64,000 nucleotides of DNA from a virus. The stretch covers positions 1 through 64,000 of IMG/VR virus record IMGVR_UViG_3300037110_000087, one strand, 5' to 3'. The notes beneath the pieces were generated by a model. The model did no database searches. It saw nothing but the letters and a program-made list of their open reading frames with translations, and was not told where the DNA came from. Position numbers and translations under genes: made by a program. Shown here in pieces: positions 51,947 through 63,400 of this stretch; position 1 is the stretch's first letter, and every line of letters starts with the position of its first letter.

Positions 51947-52591
51947 TTGTGTAAGGTTATTCATTTAAACAAAACTCTGAGGTATGAAGTGGTAAAAGGC
52001 CAGGATACTATTAACGCAATCTCGCAGTCTGGTCAAACCATAGTGATTTGGGTGCCCAGTGCAACAAACTTATATTCTAAAGTCACACTCCCTTTATTTT
52101 GTGATGGAAAGACTGAATTAACCCTAAATGCCTCCCCTCTGGTTCAGGAAGACCTCAGACGACAGCTTAGGATAAGTAAGAAAGGAATTCATGAGCGTGG
52201 TTTCAAGTTCGAAACAGAAGACACGGAAATGACCGCTAGGATTGTTGAACAAATTGAATACCTGCAAGAAATGAATGATGAAGAGTTTCAGAGGTTCACT
52301 AACAATGTTCTAATGAATAGCAATCAGACAATCGAGGTGGTCCTGGCTAGTCTGGATTGCGATCCAGACCAAACAATGCATAAAGTGGAGACAAATAATG
52401 GTTACTTGTCTGATCTCGTGGATAGAAGACATTCGGGATTTGGGGTTAGTATTCTTAACGATGATTATGTCGTTAATGTTCTTATGAAGAATCAACAATA
52501 CCACTGGGTTAGCTACTCGTATAAGAGTATGAAGGATTTCGCGTTTAACCCAAAGTGGTTATTTTTAGTGGACGATCCCACAGAGGTATAA
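51947..52591 (+). CDS. Hypothetical protein (214 aa), TTG start
   Basis: Starts with TTG 51947 behind AAGGGTGAG. Helical centre and a beta-rich C-terminus, no known family. Lies in the run that leads to the virion genes. Rare start codon is noteworthy; ATG alternatives are far downstream. Confidence 0.6.
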   Translation: MCKVIHLNKTLRYEVVKGQDTINAISQSGQTIVIWVPSATNLYSKVTLPLFCDGKTELTLNASPLVQEDLRRQLRISKKGIHERGFKFETEDTEMTARIVEQIEYLQEMNDEEFQRFTNNVLMNSNQTIEVVLASLDCDPDQTMHKVETNNGYLSDLVDRRHSGFGVSILNDDYVVNVLMKNQQYHWVSYSYKSMKDFAFNPKWLFLVDDPTEV

Positions 52592-53425
52592 ATGCGAAAA
52601 ATCGAAACACTTTACTTATCATTAGATAAAGATATGAACGGCGGTAAGGATGCTGGTATTATCACCAGATATTTTATCAAGAAGTATTATCTGAGTGATC
52701 AGATCAAGGACGTACCCAGCTTATTCAATCGATTTGAGCGGCTATGTACTGATATTCTAGTAAATGCTCCCATGGAACAAGTAATTTTCGAGATTGGTAA
52801 GACCCTTGCTAGCATGGCTGCTTATTCCTACTGGATGGAACCGAATGAAGTTGAACATGCTCTAATGGATCAGGTCCAATTTGAGGGTAGTAATGACAAC
52901 GAAGTCGTTGTCGACTTTTATAATACTATCAAAGAGGATCTTCGGGTGGCTGGCAGTATCTTCAAGATCAAAATTCACTGTATCACCAGTGAACATAATA
53001 ATAAGTGGCCGGTTCATGAACGAGAGACTGGTTCTGATAGTTTCACCATGTACGAGCTTGAGAAGCTTGGTTTCTTTGGATTTGAAGAAGAATGGGAGGT
53101 AAAAGCTAGCAAGAAGTCCGCAGAGATTGATGTCGATAGTCTTGACTTCTCGAATCCCTTTGATAATTTGGAACTTGGAGGAGAGGTCAAAGAACAAGCC
53201 GGGGAGCAGGAATTTACCAGTCGTCCTTACCCAGCAGGCAATCTTGGTAGTGGAATTCCTGTAGCTATTCAAGCCTCAGAAATACCCACAAGACCCTCAG
53301 ACCAGAACTTCGCCAGGGTGTTTAAAGTTCAGCCAAAGACTGGACTTGAGGATATAATGGTAGGTAATTCATTGATCAAAAAGTTAGCTCAGGCTGCTAG
53401 TGCGGAAGAGGGAGAAGGACAATAG
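52592..53425 (+). CDS. Hypothetical protein (277 aa)
   Basis: Helical N-terminal half (about 1-180) then an acidic, Pro/Gly-rich linker and a short C-terminal helical tail. No domain recognised. Adjacent to 51947 and 53426 genes without gap, probably co-transcribed virion-assembly genes (inference). Confidence 0.6.
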   Translation: MRKIETLYLSLDKDMNGGKDAGIITRYFIKKYYLSDQIKDVPSLFNRFERLCTDILVNAPMEQVIFEIGKTLASMAAYSYWMEPNEVEHALMDQVQFEGSNDNEVVVDFYNTIKEDLRVAGSIFKIKIHCITSEHNNKWPVHERETGSDSFTMYELEKLGFFGFEEEWEVKASKKSAEIDVDSLDFSNPFDNLELGGEVKEQAGEQEFTSRPYPAGNLGSGIPVAIQASEIPTRPSDQNFARVFKVQPKTGLEDIMVGNSLIKKLAQAASAEEGEGQ

Positions 53426-53965
53426 ATGAATATCGAAAAAGTAATCGAGGATATCATGACTAAGAAGGATTCAATGGGTTACTTTTTCATAATCAACGAA
53501 GTGGTGCATCCAATGTACCTTGGTCCCTACGATGAACCCTATTCTATCGAGGTGGCCTGGGAAGTATTGTGTTCCTCGTTCCTCAATGCAATATATAAGA
53601 CAGATCTGAAGGACTGTATGAAATATGTGATCCGGGGAAAGATAGAGGACCAAATGATCGTCACTGGTAATCCGGCTCCCTACTACCTAGATCAGATCAA
53701 ATTTTGTTTTAAACTTCGGGATCCGAAAACAATTACCAATGATGAATATGCTGTTGTTAACAGTATCAATGAGAAGGATAGAGCCAAAGTAGAGAAATTA
53801 TATCAGAATTTTGATTACTTCAGTTCTCTTCCCTGGACTGTGAAATTCGAACTAAACAAATATAATACCATGGAAACTAAGGCAATTCAGGCTAGGGCTT
53901 TTACTGAGCGGTATTCTATTGCCAAGAGATTGAACAGAACGAAGGAAATAGTTCAGGTTCAATAA
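53426..53965 (+). CDS. Hypothetical protein (179 aa)
   Basis: Starts directly after the previous stop. Mixed helical protein (EVAWEVLCSSFLNAIYKTDLKDC...), no known motif. End of the small-gene run before the long virion genes. Confidence 0.6.
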   Translation: MNIEKVIEDIMTKKDSMGYFFIINEVVHPMYLGPYDEPYSIEVAWEVLCSSFLNAIYKTDLKDCMKYVIRGKIEDQMIVTGNPAPYYLDQIKFCFKLRDPKTITNDEYAVVNSINEKDRAKVEKLYQNFDYFSSLPWTVKFELNKYNTMETKAIQARAFTERYSIAKRLNRTKEIVQVQ

Positions 53966-53993
53966 TCAGGTACAATAGAATAAGAGGATTGAA

Positions 53994-56606
53994 GTGATAT
54001 CAATTGGGAATCCATTAGGATCTAAATTAGACAAAATTGAAGCCATTCTAAAGAATCGTAATCATTACCTTACTGATTTGCAAATGGTGGCCACTGGTAT
54101 TGTCAAGACATTTCCTACCCCAACAGCAAAGAAGCTGGTATTGAGAGGTACTTGTGTTGATGAATGGATTAACTATCATAGTGCCATCATCACCGCTGAT
54201 TATATCCCAGGCCAGCCGACCATTCTTTATGATATTCCCTTTAACTTAGAGAATGAAACAATTTTCAATTGGCGAGGGTTCATGTGGGGAACCTCACTGA
54301 CCTCATTTGATCTGGTTGCTGGTTCTAGTGCCACGATGATTCCTCTTACTATTTATATTCCAACGGAAGAACAAATAACAATAAGTGGCTATCTGCTCTA
54401 TCCAATTGGTGAATATTTTGCTGGGGAACAGGCTATTACGGTTTCCTCCAAGCAACCTGTTATCCCTGGGGATCAGTGGTTTATTGGTAGTACACAATAC
54501 ACAGTGGAAAGTTCTTTCCTCGATCTGAACTTGAATCAGTGGGTAGTGACCTTGGCTACTCCCCTAGTAGACAACATTAGTGATGCTAATTCTATCAGAG
54601 TACAAGCATCTAGTACTCTTTATTGGCAAGATATTAATGTATCTGATATCGGTCCTTGTGTCTTGAGTCTTCCAATCCAGACCCACATGAGTCCCGATCT
54701 CTCCATCCCTGCTTCGTATGTGCAAGCCTATTCTGGCTCCACCTTGGTCAGTTCATTTATGACAGCTAATTCCACTGTCATTGTCAATAATGTCGATATT
54801 CCAACCAGAAGTTGGAAAACCGCTGTGGTGAAGAACGGAGTGATTGACTATCACAATTCCTCTGTTTATCTTATGCCAATTGAAGGCAAGGTAGTTGCCA
54901 AACTTGATCTGCAAATAGCCATTGATATGGCTAACTGGACTATAGGATTGTGGTCGGAAGAGGCTGCGAATTTGAGAGTCAGTTTAGGTGGAACTAGTAC
55001 CATTTTTAATCTAGTCCCAGGAAATCAGACTATCCTTCTCCCCACACAGGCTGGTGTAAGCTGGATAGAACTAGAGACAAATAAACAAATCCAGGTGTAC
55101 AGAGTAGGACCCACCAATTCAGTAAACACAGTGAGCGTGGCTCTTCATGTCTTTAATTCAGGCAGATCGGGATCCCATGTTTTCAAATGTCCCAAAATTT
55201 ATGGAATAGTGAAAGATTATTCATTGACCTGGGCTAATGTAAGTGAATTCAGACCAAACGCTGGTTTCTGCATGAATCCAGAAGGGTATAAATCAGAATT
55301 CCAGTATGGGTATGGGAATGTGCCCCCAATTCTTTTGGCGAGCCAACCACTGGCAGTGGCTGGTGCTCCAGTTATTCTAACTCCTTATTTTGGTGGCACT
55401 CCTGGTGTTATAACTCCGGGAAATATCCCTGCTGTCAATGGTGAGCCAATAATTGTTAATGTCCCCACCGGTGGTAGTCAGATCACCTATCAGCTATCAA
55501 CTACTAATCCTGTGGGGGAAACACAGACCACCACAACCAGTGTTTTGATCGTACAACCAGCACCACCCCCACCTTCAGCACCACCCCCTCCATCTGTTGT
55601 ATCAATCCTGGCTCTCCATGGTATTGGAGACATAGTGGATGAGAACAATGTCTACTACGATAATAAATATGTTAATGGTATCTTTAGAACTGACTATATG
55701 AACTCTATTAATGTACAGGTAGCCGACTATACTAACATCCTGGCGAGCGGGGAAGTCATTCACTCGATAGCTGCATCCACTACCAGTCTCTATATCCTAG
55801 GTGATCAAGGAACCTTCGCTGCTAAATATTTAAATAGCTCAGCTACTAGTTGGGTCATTGCTAACAATCAGAACATAAGTACTCCTAGTGGAACTGTTCA
55901 GGTCCTCAGGACTAAACTAGTCTGCGATATCAATGACAATCTCGTTTGGATGGGTGGAACCAACACAGGGGTGGCTACCAATAGCAACATTTGGAATGGA
56001 AGCGTAACTCTCATTCAAAGAATTGCTGGTATCACAGGGATGACCAACCCCGGTCCGGTCGAAGTGTTTAATGGTTATTTGATGGGAGCTAAGAAAGACT
56101 TCGATGGCACTCACATCTCCATCAGGACCACAAATGTATTCTTGGATAATTGGTATGGAAAGGTACTGAATCCTCAGTTCGTAGAGAACTCCTGCGATGC
56201 CCTCCATGTCAGTGAATCGGGTCAGGCATTCATCACTTATACCATTCCTTTCGGTGGCACTGCTATTCCGAATGGGGCACAACAGTTCATAGATGCTTCA
56301 ATAGCCAGCACTTGGAATGACTCTGATTCTAGTTATCATAAACTAATCTATTTCTATAGCATTTATGATTCCAGTCAAGCAGCTTTTGGAACACTTGAGA
56401 ACACTGGTATAGACTTGAGTGCTAGTGCTATATTTAGTGTCTTTGATTTAACTGCTCAGGTTTGGAACCCAGCTTGGGTCTTAGAGAGTGGAGTGCAGCT
56501 ACCTTTGGCCAATTCTACGGGTATGCTGCTCCCTTACACATACGCTTCTTCTGGTACTTTTGATTACCATTTGGCAATTGGTAAAGACTTTCTTGAGGGA
56601 TCTTAA
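53994..56606 (+). CDS. Large virion/fibre-type protein with Pro-rich linker (870 aa)
   Basis: GTG start behind AGAGG. N-terminal about 470 residues are beta-rich with Ig/baseplate-like strands, then an Ig-like segment and a Pro-rich linker (PAPPPPSAPPPPS, about 522-535), then a C-terminal beta-propeller-like half. Size and composition fit a structural or fibre protein, perhaps a baseplate-linked component. No enzyme motif. Confidence 0.7.
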   Translation: MISIGNPLGSKLDKIEAILKNRNHYLTDLQMVATGIVKTFPTPTAKKLVLRGTCVDEWINYHSAIITADYIPGQPTILYDIPFNLENETIFNWRGFMWGTSLTSFDLVAGSSATMIPLTIYIPTEEQITISGYLLYPIGEYFAGEQAITVSSKQPVIPGDQWFIGSTQYTVESSFLDLNLNQWVVTLATPLVDNISDANSIRVQASSTLYWQDINVSDIGPCVLSLPIQTHMSPDLSIPASYVQAYSGSTLVSSFMTANSTVIVNNVDIPTRSWKTAVVKNGVIDYHNSSVYLMPIEGKVVAKLDLQIAIDMANWTIGLWSEEAANLRVSLGGTSTIFNLVPGNQTILLPTQAGVSWIELETNKQIQVYRVGPTNSVNTVSVALHVFNSGRSGSHVFKCPKIYGIVKDYSLTWANVSEFRPNAGFCMNPEGYKSEFQYGYGNVPPILLASQPLAVAGAPVILTPYFGGTPGVITPGNIPAVNGEPIIVNVPTGGSQITYQLSTTNPVGETQTTTTSVLIVQPAPPPPSAPPPPSVVSILALHGIGDIVDENNVYYDNKYVNGIFRTDYMNSINVQVADYTNILASGEVIHSIAASTTSLYILGDQGTFAAKYLNSSATSWVIANNQNISTPSGTVQVLRTKLVCDINDNLVWMGGTNTGVATNSNIWNGSVTLIQRIAGITGMTNPGPVEVFNGYLMGAKKDFDGTHISIRTTNVFLDNWYGKVLNPQFVENSCDALHVSESGQAFITYTIPFGGTAIPNGAQQFIDASIASTWNDSDSSYHKLIYFYSIYDSSQAAFGTLENTGIDLSASAIFSVFDLTAQVWNPAWVLESGVQLPLANSTGMLLPYTYASSGTFDYHLAIGKDFLEGS

Positions 56607-59200
56607 TGATTACCAAGGGTAACTTAACTGCAGCTTTCTATACGAGACAAGGTGTAAACCTCTCTAGTCAATTCGATCCTCAGACCAATTTGACAACCGG
56701 GACAAACACTTTTAGCGAAGGTATGTTGTATCAGATTCATAATCAGTCCTTAGGCGCGACATCTGATTCAAATATGAGATACGCAGTCAACAATGCCATG
56801 TTCTACTTCGTGAGCAACATTCCCCCTAGCTATTCTACTAGCTGGGATTACGCCTATTCAGATGGTATCAATATTGCTGTTGGCCCTTTCTTAGTCACTC
56901 TGGCCCAAGGTTCCTCCGTAGTAGTGAAGAACAGAGTCAAGACTCCAGGTTGGTATTATAGAACCATTGGTCCAACTGGACCTGATTTTCCGACGATTGG
57001 AGTTGGTCCCAACACTCAATCCTGTGGCACCGGAGCCTTATCCTATATAATTGATACACAAATAATCAATGTCAATCATCTCGCTCAGACCCTGGTAACT
57101 GGTGTACCCTGTCAGTGCTCTTATGTCAATTATCTACTAACCGGGAATCTTGATGAATCCAATATTACGAGCATCGGGACATCTCTGCCTAATTCACTCC
57201 CGTATGGAATTTATCAATATTCTGGGTTTGGTAATAATAATCCATACGGAGCCTCTCCTTCCCTCTTCGCTGGATGTTTCTACAATACTCCTACCATTCC
57301 ACCAGACCCTTCTGGAAACTTTGTGGAAGTCTCTTACGGACAGTATCCATTTGCCAATTGGGTTATTGCTTCTGATCTAACCCCAGTGACCGATGGCCTC
57401 TTTGGACCAAAGAAATCCTGTAAAACACAGAAGATAGGGAACATTGGTGATGAGACTTGGTACTCGCTCTTCCCGACCTCTGCCGCTGCGGGTCCTTATC
57501 AATATGCCTACAACTCTTATATAGGAACTGGAGTAGATAGATCTAATCTGGTGATGAAGGTTAGTCCAGACACTTCTGGAACCCCTGTTTGGGACTTCTT
57601 CGTGTTTCCCCAATATACTGCCTGGAGAGGAGTCAAGAAGATTGGCAATATTTACTACTTCTTCGGGATGGACTACTTCGATACACCCTTTTATGGTGAG
57701 TTAGTGGTCTGGAGTTCGCCTGATTGCATTAGCTGGACTCAATTCCCAGCAATCAAGGCAGATTATTTCTTCTTTGATGAATCAAATACTGCTTATATCT
57801 TTTCATCCGCTACGTGGCAGGTATTATCCTCCTCTGATTATAATAATTGGACAGTGAGGACAGATCTATTAGTCAGTGGTAATCCACCTAGTTGGCCCTT
57901 CATACGTCCAGTTGGAATAAAGAACGGATATTATGTCGGAATAGGAGAGCTTCCCACAACTGGGAGTCCAACTCAATCTGGAATCGGCATGTACGGCTAT
58001 GAGATAGATTCATCGGCTGGGTTCAATCTGTACACTTCTTCTGATTGTCAGAGCTGGACTCTTGCTGGTAATTTCCCAATTTCTTCATCTGGAATTGATG
58101 ATTTCTGGAATTTTGACTTTGCGTGGAATTGGACACCCACTCAATTTACCTATGGGGGAAACACCATCTACGATAACTCCCAATATCAGATTGTAGGTCA
58201 TCTTCCTCCTCTGATTGGTAAGCATTGTAATGGTGTGTTGATTCTGGACTATTACTGTTCAGGTGTATTAGGGACGTTGGTTCAATCCAAAGACGGCCTA
58301 AACTGGGGTGGATTCCCTATCGCTTCTTTCTCATCGATTTCAACTATTACTAATACTGATATAAGACCCACCGGCATCACCATTTGCGGCAGTGGTAATT
58401 TATTCAACTACACCTCCAATGGATACTGGCAACTTATTGATGGTGTTGGGACCTGGATAACTGCCACTCCTTTTGGACCCAACTATAATAATGGGTTAGT
58501 ATCCGTGATCAAGGATGCGAATGGGTACTTCTCACAGATTGCTTCCCCTTTCAATATTGGAGAGTATATCTATGACAACAATATTAATTACGTTCCTGGT
58601 ACTGGAGTCACTATAGCATTTGATAGCCTTGGAGTCGTCTTTGAGGATAACCAAACGCTAGTTCCTCCTGTCGGTGTCTTGGTTCCCACAATCTCACTGA
58701 ATGGCGTTACTGCAGCGACAGTTCAAACCCAGGGTGCACTGGGATGGATACCAGTGGTTAATTTGCCAATTGTTGGTAATACTATTGATATTTCAGTAAT
58801 TAAACTCTCAAATATAGAATACGAGACTTCAAGTTATTGTTTCTTCCTGAATGTATCAGTTGAGAATATTAATTCTACCATCGTGTCTAACGTCAACTTT
58901 GGAATTACTGGTGATTCAGTCGGTAATGAAATAGACTTTATGGTCTTTAATAATTTAGATGGAACATACACGATCCAACTCTGGTACCCCGCTCCTGGGT
59001 CTAATTATCCAAGTGGTGAAGGAATAATAGGGTATCCTAGTTCTCTACCCTCACCTACTATTCAGAATATCTCGATTACTCCAATCATTGATTATAAATA
59101 TATCCCAATCGGAACTACTCCCACTGGGACAACTCCAAATACCCAAGTGATTGGGGCCGTCTTCAATGAAAGCTACACCATTAACTTCTCTACACCTTAA
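56606..59200 (+). CDS. Large fibre-type protein with Asp-box propeller features (864 aa)
   Basis: ATG overlaps the previous stop. The middle contains Asp-box/BNR-like turns: WSSPDCISWTQF, SSDYNNWTVR, SSDCQSWTLA and QSKDGLNWGG, typical of sialidase-type beta-propellers that bind or cut glycans. Flanking regions are beta-rich. Catalytic residues cannot be assigned. A receptor-binding role is likely by inference. Confidence 0.7.
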   Translation: MITKGNLTAAFYTRQGVNLSSQFDPQTNLTTGTNTFSEGMLYQIHNQSLGATSDSNMRYAVNNAMFYFVSNIPPSYSTSWDYAYSDGINIAVGPFLVTLAQGSSVVVKNRVKTPGWYYRTIGPTGPDFPTIGVGPNTQSCGTGALSYIIDTQIINVNHLAQTLVTGVPCQCSYVNYLLTGNLDESNITSIGTSLPNSLPYGIYQYSGFGNNNPYGASPSLFAGCFYNTPTIPPDPSGNFVEVSYGQYPFANWVIASDLTPVTDGLFGPKKSCKTQKIGNIGDETWYSLFPTSAAAGPYQYAYNSYIGTGVDRSNLVMKVSPDTSGTPVWDFFVFPQYTAWRGVKKIGNIYYFFGMDYFDTPFYGELVVWSSPDCISWTQFPAIKADYFFFDESNTAYIFSSATWQVLSSSDYNNWTVRTDLLVSGNPPSWPFIRPVGIKNGYYVGIGELPTTGSPTQSGIGMYGYEIDSSAGFNLYTSSDCQSWTLAGNFPISSSGIDDFWNFDFAWNWTPTQFTYGGNTIYDNSQYQIVGHLPPLIGKHCNGVLILDYYCSGVLGTLVQSKDGLNWGGFPIASFSSISTITNTDIRPTGITICGSGNLFNYTSNGYWQLIDGVGTWITATPFGPNYNNGLVSVIKDANGYFSQIASPFNIGEYIYDNNINYVPGTGVTIAFDSLGVVFEDNQTLVPPVGVLVPTISLNGVTAATVQTQGALGWIPVVNLPIVGNTIDISVIKLSNIEYETSSYCFFLNVSVENINSTIVSNVNFGITGDSVGNEIDFMVFNNLDGTYTIQLWYPAPGSNYPSGEGIIGYPSSLPSPTIQNISITPIIDYKYIPIGTTPTGTTPNTQVIGAVFNESYTINFSTP

Positions 59201-59214
59201 CCTTCAGGAAACCC

Positions 59215-60162
59215 ATGGAACGCAAGTTTAAATCCATTCCGAGATCAACCAATGAACAAAGGACCCAAGATCCAGTTCAGAATGAGTCTAATCTTGTATC
59301 CCAGCTGATGATCGAAGTACTAGATTGGTTCTTTAGTACTAAGGGAAAACATAGAAATGATTTTGTGAGTAGAGCGAAGTTTGCTGACAACTACGCCACT
59401 GATCCCTCTGATGACCTTGATCACCAGAAGGTAACAATCCAGCCAATTTCAACTTGGCAATACCGTAAGAATCCCTCCATCACAATCCAGACGGGGAGCA
59501 CTAAAGGCCACAGAACAGGACTGGGGATAGCTATTGAACATACTAAGGCATCTAATGATCTCAGTTTCCTGGCTCAGAGAACCCTCAATACCATTAATAT
59601 CAAATTACTGATTGAGTCATCTTCCGAACAGACTACTAATGCCATGACCAAGCTAGTCACGGATATCTTTTTTGTGCACATTCCAAGATTCTACCAGAAC
59701 GTCCTCATGATGGATCTAGGTAAGACTCAGATTATCTTCCCCAAGGATTATGAACAATCTGAAACTCTTGAGAGAGCCTACAATCAGGAATCAAACGTTG
59801 AGAGATTGTTCAGTTCTAGTATGTCCTTTAATATAGAATATGAATCAGTGAATTTCATCGAGGGGTTTGCCGGAATTGGGGTTGTTAATAGAAAAGGAAA
59901 AGCTATTATTGATTCAGATGCTCCAGAAATCTTCTCTCTGGGGAAACCTCTTGTTTTCACTATCAAAACTAATGTAGGCCCAATCAAAGTGTATGCCACT
60001 AGTTCTGGGATGATTCATCTTGAGCAAGTAGAAGGTGATAATCCAATGAATACTAACAGAATCTATAGGGCCACACCTCTACAGGTAGGGAAGGTGTCCT
60101 TCCAATACGTCGATAAGCATGGAAAGGTTAGACTCACTACGGATCATAATGTGGTGTTTTAA
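59215..60162 (+). CDS. Virion-type hypothetical protein (315 aa)
   Basis: Starts ATG 59215, near-abutting the previous gene. N-terminus charged and helical (MERKFKSIPRSTNEQRTQ), then beta-rich (ITIQTGSTKGHRTGLG..., AIIDSDAPEIFSLGKPLVF). Position between fibre genes suggests a structural subunit. No known family. Confidence 0.65.
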   Translation: MERKFKSIPRSTNEQRTQDPVQNESNLVSQLMIEVLDWFFSTKGKHRNDFVSRAKFADNYATDPSDDLDHQKVTIQPISTWQYRKNPSITIQTGSTKGHRTGLGIAIEHTKASNDLSFLAQRTLNTINIKLLIESSSEQTTNAMTKLVTDIFFVHIPRFYQNVLMMDLGKTQIIFPKDYEQSETLERAYNQESNVERLFSSSMSFNIEYESVNFIEGFAGIGVVNRKGKAIIDSDAPEIFSLGKPLVFTIKTNVGPIKVYATSSGMIHLEQVEGDNPMNTNRIYRATPLQVGKVSFQYVDKHGKVRLTTDHNVVF

Positions 60163-60455
60163 TGAATGGTTACAAGACCAGACATATTTATCAAACCTCA
60201 AAAGAGGGTAAAAGAAAAGCGATAGAGAACTTAGAGTACGCGCTGTCTTTAGAGAATAGACATCCCTGGTTTGTTAGTATTGCGCAGAGAACCGGTTATG
60301 ATGTGAAATTCTCGAACTGGGTTCTACAGACTACGAAAGAAGAAATTTTATTCTGCATCAAACACGCTTCTAGAGAGATCATGTTCTATGAGATGCCCTT
60401 GGATGAGATTGACCCAACTGGTGTAGATAGGGTGAATGAGGGTTATCTCGTTTAA
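60162..60455 (+). CDS. Small hypothetical protein (97 aa)
   Basis: Stop/start overlap with the previous gene (TAATG). Basic, helical N-terminus; no family recognised. Possibly an assembly factor for the fibre genes around it. Confidence 0.6.
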   Translation: MNGYKTRHIYQTSKEGKRKAIENLEYALSLENRHPWFVSIAQRTGYDVKFSNWVLQTTKEEILFCIKHASREIMFYEMPLDEIDPTGVDRVNEGYLV

Positions 60456-60460
60456 CAGAA

Positions 60461-60469
60461 TGATAAGAT
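60461..60469 (+). promoter_or_regulatory. Extended -10 promoter before the collagen-like fibre
   Basis: TGATAAGAT (TG-n-TAAGAT) followed by the TAGAGG ribosome-binding region of the next gene. No clear -35. Confidence 0.4.
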
Positions 60470-60488
60470 AAATTTAGAGGATCCATAA

Positions 60489-63400
60489 ATGTCATTGTTC
60501 TCTTACCCTTTGCCCAATATCAGTACCGGTGCGTCCAAGTATTTCAATCCAGGGTCATTATATCCCCAAGATCTCAATGGTGCACAAGATATTCAGATTG
60601 CAAACTTGGCAAACTTGGCATCCAATCAGACTGTTTCCGGGATTGTGTCTACTTATAACCCAAACTTGAATGGGACACCCCTTTCAGTAACTATCTCCAC
60701 TGGTAATATCTTCACTGTCCTTAATGGGACCGCAATCTTCCAGGATGGAGTCTCCTTTTATCTTTCTACTCCTTCTGTTTTCACCGTTCCAGTACCCGCT
60801 AATCAAGATTCCAGCTATGTATTGATTCTAAAGAAAACTAAGGCAGTCACGGCTACCAGATATAATCCTGTCTCGGAGAGTGTGGAGCCGACTGAGTATG
60901 GTTGGGTCTTTGAGTTTGATCTTGAGATGGCCAGCCAATATCTTCTCCTGATCGCAATGGATCCAGTTGATTATATTTTACTAGCTCAGGTAGTGTGTGA
61001 TATCACAGGGACAATTCTTTCTCTGTACCCTTCCCCTAATACTGCTTTCCTACGTCCATGGTTCACCTCACTGGATCAGTCCCACAGGGGAATGATAGGT
61101 AGTGGTGTGGTATCTCAAATCAATCCACATGGAATGAGCATCAATGATCTTGATTCCCTTCCTGGTTTGTCTTTCTGGGAACAGCAGGACATGATTGGTG
61201 TCATCTCGACTATCCCAGACGCAGGAGTCTTCCAGTCTATTATCCAGACCTACGTCCCGATGAATGAATTGACCCCAGTCCTGGCTGATCTCAGTGCGAC
61301 CACTATGGAATATATTCTGCCTAATGGTGCAGCGCATGTTCTTGGTGTGCGGGATTCTTCTACCAACACCCCTGCTAATTTCGCTTATGAGAGGAGTACT
61401 AAGAAGGTAACCATCTACTTTGGTACACTCCCTTCTACTGGCGTTTATATTTACAATCTCGGGATCCAGGCTGGAACCGTCACTACTACAAATGGAAGTG
61501 GACCTCTAAATATTGCGCAGAATTTAACCGGTGAATTCATTGTCACCCCTGGGGGTGTGATTCAGGAATTGTCCACTACCACTATGGATATCTCCGTGCT
61601 GGGTGGAGCTTCCGGGACCTATTCGATCTGGGTTGACAATTTGGGCAATCCTTATATTGATCCCCTGCCTCTTCTTAGGACTTCTGTATTCAATCTGCAG
61701 AATACTGCTTTCTCTACCCTGTATCTGCCCACTGCCTCTGCCTTGAATATTGCTCTGACGGACTTCGTTGTTCCCGTCGCCTCATCGACCTTTAGCGTCC
61801 AGTTAGAAGTCACTGGTATGCTCAATTCCAATTATGTCACTGATATCTTTACTATCATGGATGCAGCGACTTACCTTTCCTCTTCGAATAAGCCACCCAA
61901 TACTCTAGTTATTAATCTCCCTGGCATCGACTTAACTGGTAATTATGGGACTGATTACGTGGGAAATGGCCAGTGGGCCATCCTCCCCCTAGGTTCTACC
62001 TATGTACCACAGCAATACACTTCCATCACCAATATTCAAGTAGTGACGATGACCAACAACCTCCCAGTCACTATGGGAGTGATTATCACCTGTGAGAACG
62101 ACAACACCCTATCGGCTCCTCTAGCTAATGTAAATGTTTCCAAATCCGGGAACATTGAAGCCATTTATGATATGAGAGAACAGAGAATTCTGTTCGAGAA
62201 AGAATCCAGTGATATCATTTATGAGGACTTCCATAATCCTCTTAATTTCGACCCAATTGAATCAAAATTTTCTGGTCGTGGACTAGAGAATGGAACCTGG
62301 ATGAGTAGACCTTTCAAACTAGCTGCGGGAACTTATAGAATCGTCCTTTCTTTCGATGCTTATGATAATAATAGGCCACCTCAGTTCTATAATAACTTCT
62401 TCACTTATGATATCACAAATACCCTGCATCAAAACCCTCAAACAGTAACTGGGGTCATTGGTGATGTTTACTTCGTTGAAATTGGTACCTTTTCAACTGA
62501 TCCCGCTGGAGACTTAAACACCACTAGATTGATACTTCAGTGGGGAGATAATAACGCTTGGGTGATTCAGTCAGATATCAGTGGTAATAATTTCAGCTGG
62601 TCTAATGGAATCGGAGCACCTGCTATTGGAATCACTTCAGGTGTCTATTACTTGGATACCGCCAATGTCAATTATTGGACTTTCAACAATGGAGCTTGGG
62701 TAGAGATCTATAATTCAGCTACCGACAATGTGATTGATTCCTGTCGTGTGGGATATCGTGAGAATTTCTCTTCTCTTTCCCAGTTCAATCAAGAGGTCAC
62801 AGCCGGATCCTATCAGTTGGGACCCACTAAACGAATTTACAGTTTCACCCTTACCCCGCAGGATGTTAATACTAATCTGCCTATTCCTGCTGATTGGTAC
62901 CAATTTGTGGTATTAGTGCAGGGTGGTACCAGAGTTAGTGGTCTTTGGTTTGATACTAGTGTAGATGAAACAGCTATGCTAGCCGATTTGTCCTTATTGA
63001 AGAGCCAAATGGCCTTATTATCCAAACAGCAAGGGCCGGTGGGACCTCAGGGGCCGGTGGGTCCCGAAGGACCGGCAGGAGTGGGGCCAGCGGGGCCAGC
63101 GGGGCCAGCGGGGCCAGCGGGAACACCTGGAGATACAGGACCGGCAGGACCGGCAGGAGCACCAGGGCCAACCGGCGCGACCGGAGCAACGGGCGCAACG
63201 GGCGCGACCGGAGCAACGGGCGCAACGGGCGCTAATGCTGTCCCTTCTAGTCCCTGGTTGGCAGGTACTCTCGGACCTACTGCTGGATATTTCCCATTGA
63301 GCGTCAACGCTCTTGCTAGCTCCAATTTCCCTGATTTCTTCACCATTGGCACACAGACACTAACCGCGCTTCAACCCTGCACGGTCATGGTTAACTATCA

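Noticed and set aside
62974-63225. Antisense ORFs over the collagen tract
   Set aside because: They arise from the GC-rich repeat read backwards (Pro/Leu/Arg repeats), with no independent start signals.
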